Source of the DNA: Funneliformis mosseae | Lineage: Eukaryota; Glomeromycota; Glomeromycetes; Glomerales; Glomeraceae | Direction of reading: 5' to 3' | DNA: 64,000 nt | NCBI GenBank assembly: GCA_910592005.1 | Contig: CAJVPP010000009.1 | Coordinates: 1-64,000, forward strand | Shown: positions 23,842-35,043 of the stretch, in pieces | Numbering within the stretch: position 1 is the stretch's first letter | How the letters are laid out: each line of letters begins with the position of its first letter | Position numbers and translations under genes: made by a program | Notes under the pieces: generated by a model | Seen by the model: only the letters and a program-made list of their open reading frames with translations | What the model was told of the DNA's origin: nothing | Database searches by the model: none

Positions 23842-26800
23842 AGGTTACTTATTTAAACTCATTTTGGATTTAACAAAATTTCTAAACTATAGTTTCACTA
23901 ATTTTACTAAGATTTTGATATAATTTCATATTTTTATAAGTTTTGATATAGTTTTATCTTTTTCAAAAATTCACAGATTTTTAATAAGGGTTTAATATAA
24001 TTTCACTAAATTTTACCTTTTTTTTATTTAGACAACTTGCAAAATCTCTAAGTTTCATCTAGCAATCTTAAATGTGACAAATTGATTTATTAGAATATTC
24101 ATTATATAATTGTCTAAATTAGAAATAAATTGTATTATAGATTATATCTATTAGTAGATTTAAATTTATAATTAAGAGTTTGTATTTTATTAAAAGAAAG
24201 GAAATAGAAGTAATAGTAATAGGTTTAAAAAAAACTTATTTTAGGTTAGTTTCATTATATATTATAAAGATATTAGTTATTTTATTTGTTACTTAAAGTT
24301 AAAGAAATAGAGTTACTTATAAATGAAAAATTTGTAAAATATTATTAACTATATCAATAGGAATTGTATTAAATGCTCGAATACTTATAAGTAATATTTT
24401 ATATTTTTTTTTTACTAATTTCTAATAAAACAGATTGAAAATTTTGATAAAATTTTTTTTACTTAAGGACTATAAATTGAATAATATTAGCTGATCATAA
24501 TTCAATAAAAATAAAATATTAGTGAAAATTTTTTAGATCAAATTAGTGAAATATTTTAAGTATTTATAATATCTATAAGATTAGTTATATCTTATGATTC
24601 TAGTATAAAGATATTTTTCTTAAGCTATAAATTATTTGCAATTTTATTAGAAGAATATAAGACTGAATTATCTGTTTTACTTTCTGATTTATTATTAAAT
24701 ACTAAAATTTAAAATTAATGAGAATACTCTTTTTTAAATAATAGTTTTATTAGTAATAGAAAAATAAATAAATAAAGATAATTGATGTCTAAGTTGATTT
24801 AAGATTTAAAAATTCTTTTTGAAGTTGATATTAAGCAGTAGAATTATATGTTTTTTTTAGAATAAATGATTTAGTTATTTTGAGACTGATATTTAGATGT
24901 ATTAAATTTTACATTAAATAAACTTAAAATATTTCAATAGAAAGTCTAAAATAGAATCTCAAAAAAAAAATAGAATAAGAATAAATAATAATATTTTAAA
25001 ATAAAAAAAAAATGATATATAGAAGAGAAAAAATAACTAAAAGAATAATAAAAAAGAAATTTATATAAAAAGAATATTATAAAATAAAAGAATTATGAAA
25101 AAAATTAATAAGAAAAGCTTAATTAAAAATATAAAAACCATAATGATAAGGAATTTAAAATAATAGTAATAATAAATAATAATAAAAAATAAAAAAAAAT
25201 AATAATAAATAATAAGAATAAAAAATAATACTAATAATGAATTATAATCAAGGATTCAAAAATTAATTTTTAGACAATTAAAAATTAATTTATAAAATAA
25301 ATTCTTTAATGATAAGTAACAGAAATATATTAAGTAGATATAACTCTTTTTGAAAATATTAAATTCAAAAAATATCATATATTTTATATATATTTATAAA
25401 ATTTAAATTTTAATAATTATAATATCCTAATAAAATATAATGTTTTATTACAAAGATCCAGATATTATATAATAAATAGATTTATTAAAAATTAATATAA
25501 TGCTAAGCAAATTTTATTAAAATCAATTATTTTGACTTTAATTTAATTAAAAATGATAAAATTTACTGATTAAAATTTAATAATAACAAACTTTTTTTGC
25601 TGATTATTTATATTAATAACAAAAGCTTATAAAAATAAATCTTTAAATTTTTAAAATAAAAGAATTCTAACAAAAGATATTAACAAATATCTTAGGATCT
25701 CTCAGTTATAAATAATGAAATATTATAATAATTGATAATAAATATATAAGCAAAAAATAAAAAAATTTACTGAAAATTTATAACAAATTATTTCTAATAA
25801 ATTACATAATATTGTTAAAACATTATTTTAAAAAATATAATAAATAGTAAATAACTAATTGAAACTGATATAAGTATTTTATAGTAGAAAGAAAAGAAAC
25901 TACTAAAAAATTTTTTTTACTTTACAAATTAAATTTTAGTAAAATAAATTTAGATTTTATATTAATTTAAAAAAAATTATTTTGGTAGTTTTTTCTCTAA
26001 AGCATCTATATTTTAAAGTTATTATATTAGTTAATATAAATAATAATAATATTAATACTTTAACTTCTATTATAACTTTACCTATTACTCTTTCTTTTAT
26101 TATAAATACTTTATCTATATTAATAGCAAATTATCATTAATATTTATTATTAAAATTTAATATATTTTACATAATAGATTTAATTTTAAATATAAAAAAA
26201 TTCTATTACAAAGAAATTTAATATTATCAATTTAATATTTATTTATTATATGATTACTAAGTGTCAAATTATTTATCTAAAATAGAAAATTCATCATTTA
26301 CTTTAATATTATAGATATACTAAACTATACAGTTATAAAGGTATAAAAAACATAATATAATCTAATCTTTTTAATTGCTAACCTTATAGCTAAATCTAAT
26401 AATAAAAATTGATTTTAAAAAAGATTTTTATATAAATTTCTAATATATTTTTTTTTTTTAAATTAGAAATAATTAGAAACTTTTTTTATTAAATATAATA
26501 TAATTATCAGTTTTTTAATAATTATTTGAAAACTTTAGTAAATTATTTTTATAATATATAAAAATAATGAAACTATTAAATCTTTTATAATAATATATAA
26601 TCAGTTTTTTCTTAAAAATCATTTTTTAAGTAGAATTAATTAACTTAACTTTTATGCAAATAATTTTATATCAACAATTTGAATTTAAACTAACTGAATT
26701 ACTTTTTAATATGATCAATATATACTTATTAATTTTTAGTTTTTATTAATGTTAAATTTTATTTTATCTTTTAAAATCAATAATATTACTTCAGATTATA

Positions 26801-28517
26801 TATTTTTATTACTTTTGTTACATTATAAGACTTGATATTATAATAATATATTATTAAAAATATCTTATATTAGATAGATTCAACCAATTAATATTACAAA
26901 AAGTATGATTTATTTAATTATAAATTTAAAAAATATTTTAATAGTACTTTTACTAATTTTATAAAATATTATATAATTATTTTAAACTAAAATAATATAA
27001 TTTTTACATTTTTATCTTATTTATTTTTATTATTATAATAAGTTTTATGTAGATATACTAAAATTAAACCTAAAGAAACTGAATTTAAATAATTATATAA
27101 TTTTTTTAAATATTGATAATATTATAAAAATATTTAAAATATATTAACTTTATTGATAATAAACTCATTATTCTTTCAAATAAATTTATTTTGATTAAAA
27201 TATTATCTTTCATAAAAAATTTACAATAATATTACTATTATCTATTTTATTTAAAATTTTAAATATAAATTTCTAATGATAATAGAAAACTTGAATAATA
27301 ATCTTAAATAATAAAGATTTTTCTAATAAATATATTATTATTTATAATGATAAAGATTTTTCTAATAAGCAAATAACTATTTCTAATGATATTAAATTAT
27401 ATAATTACTGTTTTTCTCTACTTTGATTAATGTTAAAAATAAAGCATTACTATTTAATTATATTAATCTATTACACAAGCTGAGCTAAAATATATTAACA
27501 TTTAAAAATAATATGAACAAACTGAAAAAAGAAATAAAATTTATTGCTAATTTAATAATATCTTTAATAAAGCTAAGTAATAATTAGTTATTATATATTT
27601 ATCTCTATATTAGTTAGATAATAATGATAATTTTATTAGTATTATTATTGAAACTTCTAGTTATTTTAGTAAAAGTTAAATTGTATCAATTATGATTATT
27701 AAGTGGTTTTTTTTGTAATTATATTTAGTTTTTTAGAATTTTTTTTATATATTTATTATTGAATTTAATTTTTTAATAAATAAAAATATTATCATATTTT
27801 TTAAAAAAATTACAAAATAAAGGTTTAATATTTTTTAAAAAAAAAATGCAATTAATTTTAATTTGAATTAGATTTAGTTTAAATAAAAAATCTAAAAATT
27901 GATAAATTAAAGAATATTATAAAGAGTTAGAAAATTCTTTATAAATTATTTCTTAAATTATTTAGTAGATTTACTTATAACTTAAAAAAATATTAATATT
28001 TAACAAATATAAACTTTAATTTTAATATATAATTATTATATAAAATATAATTTAATATTATTAAAAATAAAAATATTATTAGTTTATTAAAAAGTTTTTA
28101 AAATAATTCATTTTTAAAATAAGTTTTAAAATTTATTAACAGTTAATCTTTTCATAATCACTTATATATATTCACTTTCTCCTTTATAAGCACATTTATA
28201 TTAGTACAAGTTATTAATAAACTTATTAAAAAAAATCTCATTTAGTCAAATTATATAGTATTTTTTATAACTATATCATTTTTTTTCAGTTCTAAGAAGT
28301 GTGATTATTAAGAGAATTAAATATATATAAATATATTTAAAGTTACAGTTTGAAATCTAAAGGTTTTACAAATCATTTAAATGGTAAAAAGTAAAATTTA
28401 TTAAACATTTATTAAAAAATCAAGGAAAGGTAAAAACTATATTAAAACTTTAGTAAAAATTAGCAAAACTAAATTTAGATATTTTGTCAAATCTAAAATG
28501 ATTTTAGATAAACTACC
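23842..28517. mobile_element. Decayed 4.7 kb element with long terminal inverted repeats
   Basis: The left flank from 23842 (ATTTAAACTCATTTTGGATT, then TAACAAAATTTCTAAAC, CACTAATTTTACTAAG) reappears in reverse complement ending at 28517 (AAAATCATTTTAGATTTGAC, CAAAATATCTAAA, GCTAATTTTTACTAAAG). Similarity continues, with gaps, for about 190 bases on each side. This looks like the terminal inverted repeats of a DNA transposon. The interior has no readable transposase and contains a family B miniature element, so the element is old. Superfamily unknown. Confidence 0.5.
25884..26003. repeat. Miniature inverted-repeat element, family B, copy 2
   Basis: Left arm AGAAACTACTAAAAAATTTT and right arm, on the other strand, AAAACTACCAAAATAATTTT bracket a core with AGTAAAATAAATTTAGATTT. 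It is the same family as 13562-13692 in the opposite orientation, and is nested in the 23842-28517 element. Confidence 0.5.
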
Positions 28518-29040
28518 TTATATATATATATTAATTTACTACTAATTAAAGTCATAAGATATCTTAATATTATAAAATTATATAATAAAGTTTTTTCATG
28601 ATAAATTTTATATATTATTATATTATAATTAATATAACTAAAAGTAAATCTACTAAAAATTAAAAAAAATATTAAAAATTTTTTTTAAAAATTACAAAAT
28701 TTTAACTTATAAATAATCTTAATTTTTATAATAAAGTTCTTATCCTTTTAATAGTTTGCTTATAAATTTACCTGTAATTTTATTTAATAATTAATTATTT
28801 TTAAACATTTTTTAAAATAATTTATTAAAAAAATATATAATAAACTAATGATTTTCTAAAGATAAATATATTATAAAAAAGTTAAGTTTTTAAACTCATA
28901 TATCTTACTATTTTATTGGTCTCAGAAGTATAAAATGCTACCATTCAATAGGTTTTAATGAGATACTTACCATTTAAAATAATTTTAGGTTTTTACTAGT
29001 ATATTAGTTATAAATCATGTAATAATTATCAGGTTTATAG

Positions 29041-29205
29041 ATGAGGGACGAAACCCCTTAATAACAGTCGAAACTTAGACGAAACTATATTAAAATCATA
29101 ATAAGGGATACGACGAAACCCATTTGATACGACGAAAGCCGAAACTGTCGAAACTATATTAAAAACATAGAAAAGGGTATGACGAAATTATTTTCGGCAG
29201 GCATC
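29041..29205. repeat. CpG-rich CGAAACT repeat (two units of about 69 bp)
   Basis: GACGAAACTATATTAAAA at 29078 and GTCGAAACTATATTAAAA at 29147 start two diverged units about 69 bases apart, each followed by AAGGGTATGACGAAA-type text. The block carries about a dozen CpG sites in 165 bases, in a region otherwise almost without CpG. A decayed copy lies at 41905-42030. Confidence 0.55.
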
Positions 29206-29600
29206 TATAATCAGGTTATTTAGATTATGAAAGGCTAGCTAAATTATAAAAGGGTAGTTATAATTAAAAGCTAATCTAAACGTTTTGTTATAATGATTTA
29301 GGTTATGAATTTTTTTTATTAAAGTAAATCAGAAGGAAATAGTTAAGTTTATTGAGAACATTTCATATTTAAAAAATAATTTTGTATTATATTTAAAAAA
29401 TAAGAAATATTTAAAACTTTGATTAATTGACTAAAAATATTAAATGGATAACCAATCTATATCTTCTGTATAATCATAAATAATATTAATAGCTTTATAT
29501 ATATTTATATAAAAAAAGCTTTTATAATATATCGATATCAATTAATTTCTAAATTTGATGTTAAATTTTTATGTAAAAAATTACAAAAAAAAAAAAAAAA

Positions 29601-30576
29601 ATTAATGAGCGGGATTTACTTACAGAGTTTCTCATTGAAAAGGAACAATTGATATTCCCTTATCTTTTGGTTTTTTTTTTAATATCCGAATTAAGTTATT
29701 TGTTTATGGGGGGATTATTTGTTTTATATTTGATATCTATTTTATTTGTCTCACTAATTTTGATATGATAAGGACAAAAATGTATGTTATTATAGTTAAA
29801 TCGAAATTTAGTCGAGATTTTGATAAATTATTATTATTTTATTTTTTTAAGGATTATCCAAAAATTTATTTTAACCAACTTTCAAACTTTAAAGCTATTG
29901 CTATAATTAATCATTAATTACCGTCGAAAGATTCGTCCCTCCTTTTGCACTTTTATGAAAATATATTGCCTTACCTCCATAATAATTCCAATAAAGATTT
30001 ACAATGATTTTCAAGATCGAAAAATTATCCTTCTAAAATTGATGGACAATTTATTAAAGAAATCACTAGGTTTCGCAATGATAATTTACGGTTACATGTT
30101 TGAAGTTTAGGAAACGTTACACATTCCAAGTTCATGAATATAAAAGTCATATTAATTTCATATATAGTAAAAAGGAGGTATTTTTAATATTTTGTACCAC
30201 AGTTCTCAACACCAAAAAATTATACCCATTTCTTAATTCCTTTTTTGAGCGACGGATTTCTATGGAATAATTATGCATATGATACACAATACGCCAATGA
30301 GCTAACCAAATACAAATGATTTGCATTACCATATCAAAAAAAAAAAAAAAAAAATTTGGGAATTCTCAGTTCATTGGTATTAAATATTTTGTTCAATCTT
30401 TTATTTACAAATAAAGAAGACTGTAGTATTGCTATAAGTTAAAAGAAAAATTACAATATATATTTTTTTTTTTCAAATAAAATAATTTCTAAAGAACAAT
30501 TTTTTTTTGTAAATAGAGAATTATTTTTATTTTTTTAATTTTCCCAACCACCTCACCCGACACCCTGACTTCAGCT
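29601..30576. other. Transition from desert to intergenic DNA, no gene seen
   Basis: Base composition becomes more balanced from about 29620. A 61-codon minus-strand frame at 30147-30332 has no supporting feature. Poly-A at 30335-30352. Confidence 0.35.
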
Positions 30577-31092
30577 CTACATATCCGGGTTGATCCCAAC
30601 ACGCTTAATTTCAGCGGCACCAATGAGAGTACCGCCCATTCTAACCACCACGAAAAAATTAATGATTTGATCCAAATTAAAATTATAAAAATCAGCTTGA
30701 AAAGCAGAAGTTCCAGGAATATTAATAGAGTATTGTAATTGTTTGGTTAAATCGACCAAAATATAAGGAGGGCACAAAGGTCTTGGCACTATTTTGATGG
30801 TGTAAAGGCGAGGATCAGGGTCAGTAAAGCCAGTATTACATTGACCTATCACTCGAATCGCACCATCATTCAAAATTGTGAATGTGATTCTTCCTGTCAT
30901 TGGTTCGAGGACATCGAAATAAGGGACTGTGGGATCAAAATCAGCGTATGCCACGTGGCCCTGTTGTGTTGATGGATCCGGGAATTGTCGTTTTTCGATA
31001 GATGTTTTTAACTCTAACGGGGATGAATTTGTGAGTACTATAATAAAGGAAAGAATCAATAATGATAATGAGATTACGAATCTTTGTGTCAT
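30577..31092 (-). CDS. Secreted protein with Kex2-like site, 171 aa
   Basis: A single uninterrupted frame from the ATG at 31092. Residues 1-23 form a signal peptide (MTQRF basic start, hydrophobic VISLSLLILSFIIVL, then TNSS). A Lys-Arg at residues 34-35 (SIEKRQFP) is a likely Kex2 processing site. The mature part is compact and beta-rich in appearance, with two Cys (GQCNTGF and PLCPPY) that could form a disulfide, and PVPYFDV/ILVDLTKQ-type segments. There is no transmembrane helix after the signal. The mature protein is probably exported to the wall or host interface. No family recognised. It sits about 1 kb from one AT-rich desert and 3 kb from the next, a setting common for effector-like genes in filamentous plant-associated fungi; an effector role is inference. 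Confidence 0.75.
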   Translation of the reverse strand: MTQRFVISLSLLILSFIIVLTNSSPLELKTSIEKRQFPDPSTQQGHVAYADFDPTVPYFDVLEPMTGRITFTILNDGAIRVIGQCNTGFTDPDPRLYTIKIVPRPLCPPYILVDLTKQLQYSINIPGTSAFQADFYNFNLDQIINFFVVVRMGGTLIGAAEIKRVGINPDM

Positions 31093-31189
31093 TTTTTTTA
31101 TTTTATATTATTACTATTATAATTGGTTGTGGTGGTGGTTATTTGTTTTGGCTCTTTTATTTGAAAAGTAAAACACACAAAATATTATC

Positions 31190-31221
<32 letters not shown>

Positions 31222-31322
31222 TAAATATTGTAAAGTTGATTATATTTTGAAAGAAGAAGCAATTACGATTAAAGAGCAAAATAACAAGAAAAAAATTCCC
31301 AAAAGTTAAGGGGGAAGTACCC

Positions 31323-31331
31323 TTATTTATA
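31323..31331 (-). promoter_or_regulatory. Candidate TATA box for the secreted-protein gene
   Basis: On the minus strand TATAAATAA lies about 230 bases upstream of the start at 31092 and is followed by a GGGTACTTCCCCC segment. The intervening leader holds a long A/T tract at 31191-31221. Confidence 0.45.
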
Positions 31332-32116
31332 GTTTAAATCCGAAACAATCATCATGTTGTTGTTACATGATTTTGTTTATGTATTTTCTACTAAAATATG
31401 TTGTTGTAATATATTAATTATAAATATGGAGGTTACAGGATATGTACGCCCACTTTGTAATTCTGATTTGATAAATTATTTATATAATTTATTTTTGTTT
31501 GTGTCTTTGTTTATATTTTATTTTATTTCCTTTTATTTTTTCTTCTTACAACCCCTAGTTCCTTGAATATCAAAGCTTTTATGTTCAAGCCCGTCCCAGT
31601 ACAACTTTTCTTGAACCACGTGAAGTTTGATCCTCCCATACTAATAAAGTTTTGTTATCAGGATATATCTTATTCGGGTATTCTATATATAGAATATTGA
31701 AGATTCATCACGGTCCGTTCCTAATTTGCTTTGGTTCACCAAAGTGTTGTAAATTACGTCGTAATATCATAATTCAAAGTTCAATTCAAATATTCCCTGA
31801 AAAATTTCTTGAATTTAAAAATTTTTCGTTCTTTTGGATTTTTTTATTTCTGATTGTGCTATGGTTTGTATGAAATTTCCTCTATAAAGTAGTCACATAT
31901 CAAAGTTTTCTCGTTTGATAATTAAGTTCTTCATTGTGATGCTGCGGTTAAAAAAGAAAAAGGAAAAATATATTCATTAATCCATCAATCACTGCAATGT
32001 TTTCATTGTTGTAAATCTTGCACTTGGCAAAAAAAAAAGTCGGAAGTTGAGGAAATTTCCCCCATGGAATTTTGTACTATTCTATTTTGATTCTAGTTAC
32101 ACCACATGTGTCGTTC

Positions 32117-32147
<31 letters not shown>

Positions 32148-34150
32148 GTTCTCTCTTGATTTTCCCATTTACTATCCGAGCTAGTTTTAACTCAAAAACT
32201 AATTATATTTCAACCCTAACCAAAATAACCATGTTTGTATCGGATAAAAAAAAAAAATAATTTCCTATATATAGTATTTTATCATTTAGTCAATCATAAA
32301 TTTATTGTATTCAAACATGTATTTGCTACATAAAAAATTTGCTTTTTTATTTTAATCTATTGCATGTCCCCGTTTAATCCCGAAATGTAAGTACTCTTTG
32401 AAATAATTTTTTGGGTTATAGATTTATCTGTTTGTACACAAGATTTTCGAATCGTCTCTCTTTAAATTATCCAAGGGTTAAAATGCTATTTATTTTAATC
32501 ATAAAAGGCAACGTAAAAAAAAGTAAAAATGCGTTTCATGTTGATTTGTAATTTTCCTATTTATTAAATTAAATCTATATAAAAGAAAAAAAAAAAAAAG
32601 ATTTCTTGAATTAAATTAAGTCTTATTGTTCCGAATATATAAATGCGATCCCTTGATTACACAATTAAAAATATCTCCAAATTTTTTAATAACTTAAAGT
32701 CTAAACCTTTTAAAGGAATTTATAACTAGGCTAATTTCAAACAATGTATTGTGTATAGCGAGTAAAATAAAGGAAATTTTTCTAAAAACAAATTTTTTTT
32801 TCAAATTGTCATTATAATGGATAATTTTGTTAGTACTAATTTAAACATTCTTTTGGCTAAAAGATATTTATAGGCAATGTAAAAAAAACAAACATGAATC
32901 TTTAAAGTTTGATCTTACTGTGCCATAAAACTATGAAATCATCATTCATTGGTCAAAGGTTTCATCACAAGCCAAATGCATTAATGCACTTTTCAAATAT
33001 CATAAAGCATGGAGATTGTTTCGGAATAGTTTTTTTTCCTTTTTTTTTCTTTTAGAATTCCTTAAAAGAACCTTTTACTACCGTGGCTCAGATCACTTGT
33101 GTTTCCTTTATTGGAAAACAGTATCCTTATCGGGTTGGTTCAACGCTACTCCGGTCGTTTCGCTTCCGTATTTCCGATACATTGATTGATTAAATCTTAA
33201 CTCCAGAAGAAATTTTAAATCAGCAACTCCTAACGTTTAAGCCAATCATACTACGGATATACGTAACGCGTTTGGTAGTAAGAAGTCCATTCAAAGTTTT
33301 TGAAAGGTTTTCGTGTTATGAATCAATGTTCAATAAAAAATTTTTCCAGGGTGTCAACGAATTATAATACATAATTGAAAAAGTCAATGATGATAGCCAT
33401 TCCATTTGTTACACACGCCATTAGAAAAATTATTTGTAAACAAATTTTTTTATTCACAACTTCTTTCATTCTACAGGTTTCTTTAATAAATTTCCTTTCT
33501 CTCAATTTTTATAAAGTTGGTTCGTTGTCAAAAAGAAACTTTTAAGGTTATTGTCATTTAGCCTAATATAGACAAATCATTAAATCCCTTTATCAAAGAG
33601 ATTTTCAAATGCAAGCCAAGTTCGTTATTAAGTTCTTTCATAATTGATGATCACACCGTATTTGTTACACCATTTGATATTTCGATGTTCTGTTTTTCAT
33701 TCAACTCATTTATTAGGTTTATTAAATAATAAAACTTTTCTCAAAATATCCTCATCAAAAGGTTATTGTTTTGTTAGCTTAATATAAACAAATTGATTTA
33801 ATGAAATTAGATACAGGCCTATAAAAATTTTTGAAAGAATACTTATCGAGTTTTATTTATATATACCTACAGTATTCTTTCGTGAACGTAATTTGACAAA
33901 TTTAACATGACTTTGAAAAATAATCACCATTTAAAACAAAGAGCTATCTTCTGCATAATTTATTGAACATTGTGTTCACAATAACTTAAGGGATTTTACA
34001 TTTTCGTTTCAGCTGTTGTAAGAAATTTTTTTAAAATCTAAATTAGGGTCAATTAACATTTTTTAACTAACAAGGAAAGATTCTTTCAACTCTAATTGGT
34101 GCATTAATAGAATACTTAAAGTATCATTAATAGAACACTCATAGAATATT
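31332..34150. other. Intergenic region, no gene supported
   Basis: 2.8 kb without a convincing gene. A 29-base poly-A run lies at 32117-32145. Three forward frames (31354, 31652, 32072) are made of hydrophobic or Lys runs from T- and A-rich tracts and lack any domain. A more GC-containing stretch at 33070-33310 is unassigned; a tRNA-like reading there failed (see rejected list). Confidence 0.35.
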
Positions 34151-35043
34151 TTTTTTCCAAATATATAGTATTTACAAACAAACAAATATTAAATAGTTAA
34201 ATGAATTAATGTTATTCATTGTAAATAAAAATTAATAAATGAATAAAACATTTGTTTTAGATTAAATATCATTTAGTTTTATTTTAAAAATACTAGATTA
34301 AATTTTTTGTAAAATAATTAGTAATAATAAGTTTAAAAAAATAATAAAATGGAGTTTATTATAATACAATATACTAAATTAAATACTTCTAAAATAGAAT
34401 AATTTAGTAAATTTTAAATAAGTGCTTTAAACATAACTTGTTTTTTATAATCATTTTGATTATTATCTATAAATCTATGCTAATCTATAGTAATATAATA
34501 ATATAACTTGTTATATTTTAATATATTTGAAGTTTTAAATGTATAATGAATATATTATTAAGAATAGACATTAAAAATATTATCCCTTAGATTGTAGAAG
34601 TTTACAGGCAAATTTGTCTGCTTATTTACTATAAATTCTCTTCTGATTTACTTTTATGAAAAATTAAAATATTTTAAAAAATTTTTTAAAAAATTAATTT
34701 TATAAATATATATAATATTATAGTAAATTTTATTTTTTAATTATATAATAAATAATTTAAAGTTACTTATAAGTTAAAAATTTGTAATTTTTAAAAAAAT
34801 TATAAATTAAAAAGTTTTATCATTAACCTTTGACCATCTTATTAACATTTACTTTTAGTAATATTAATTATAATAAAATATTATAAAATTTATTATGAAA
34901 ATTAACTTTAATTATTACAGTTTTTATAATTTACTAAGAAATTTATGACATTTATTAATAGTAAAGTGATTCAATTAGTTTGCAAACATATGAATTTTAA
35001 GAAAATTTTTAAAAAATTATTATAATAAAATTTTCAAAACTTA

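Larger units (their letters stand above)
12900..29600. repeat. 16.7 kb AT-rich desert of decayed repeats
   Basis: Nearly all bases are A or T, CpG is almost absent, and there is no frame of 60 codons anywhere in it. I could resolve several elements inside, listed separately: miniature inverted-repeat copies, a tandem array, period-6 tracts, a 4.7 kb inverted-repeat element, and at least one coding remnant. The parts not listed (for example 19.4-20.2 kb, 20.6-21.9 kb, 22.2-23.8 kb, 28.5-29.0 kb) look like the same kind of decayed sequence but I could not delimit anything. A minus-strand stretch near 22.22-22.37 kb reads like a short coding relic (KKYKNKLLRKTDFYNIES-type text, approximate). Confidence 0.6.

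Noticed and set aside
12900..29600. CRISPR-like or bacterial features in the repeat desert
   Set aside because: Repeats are diverged eukaryotic tandem or inverted elements with no uniform spacer pattern, and no bacterial gene signals exist in the window.
31354..32260. Three forward frames of 60-73 codons
   Set aside because: They consist of hydrophobic or Lys runs from T- and A-tracts, with no family signal.
33070..33170. Possible tRNA (TGGCTCAG and GGTTCAACG words)
   Set aside because: Neither the T-stem nor the acceptor stem pairs properly, and the B-box word is poor.
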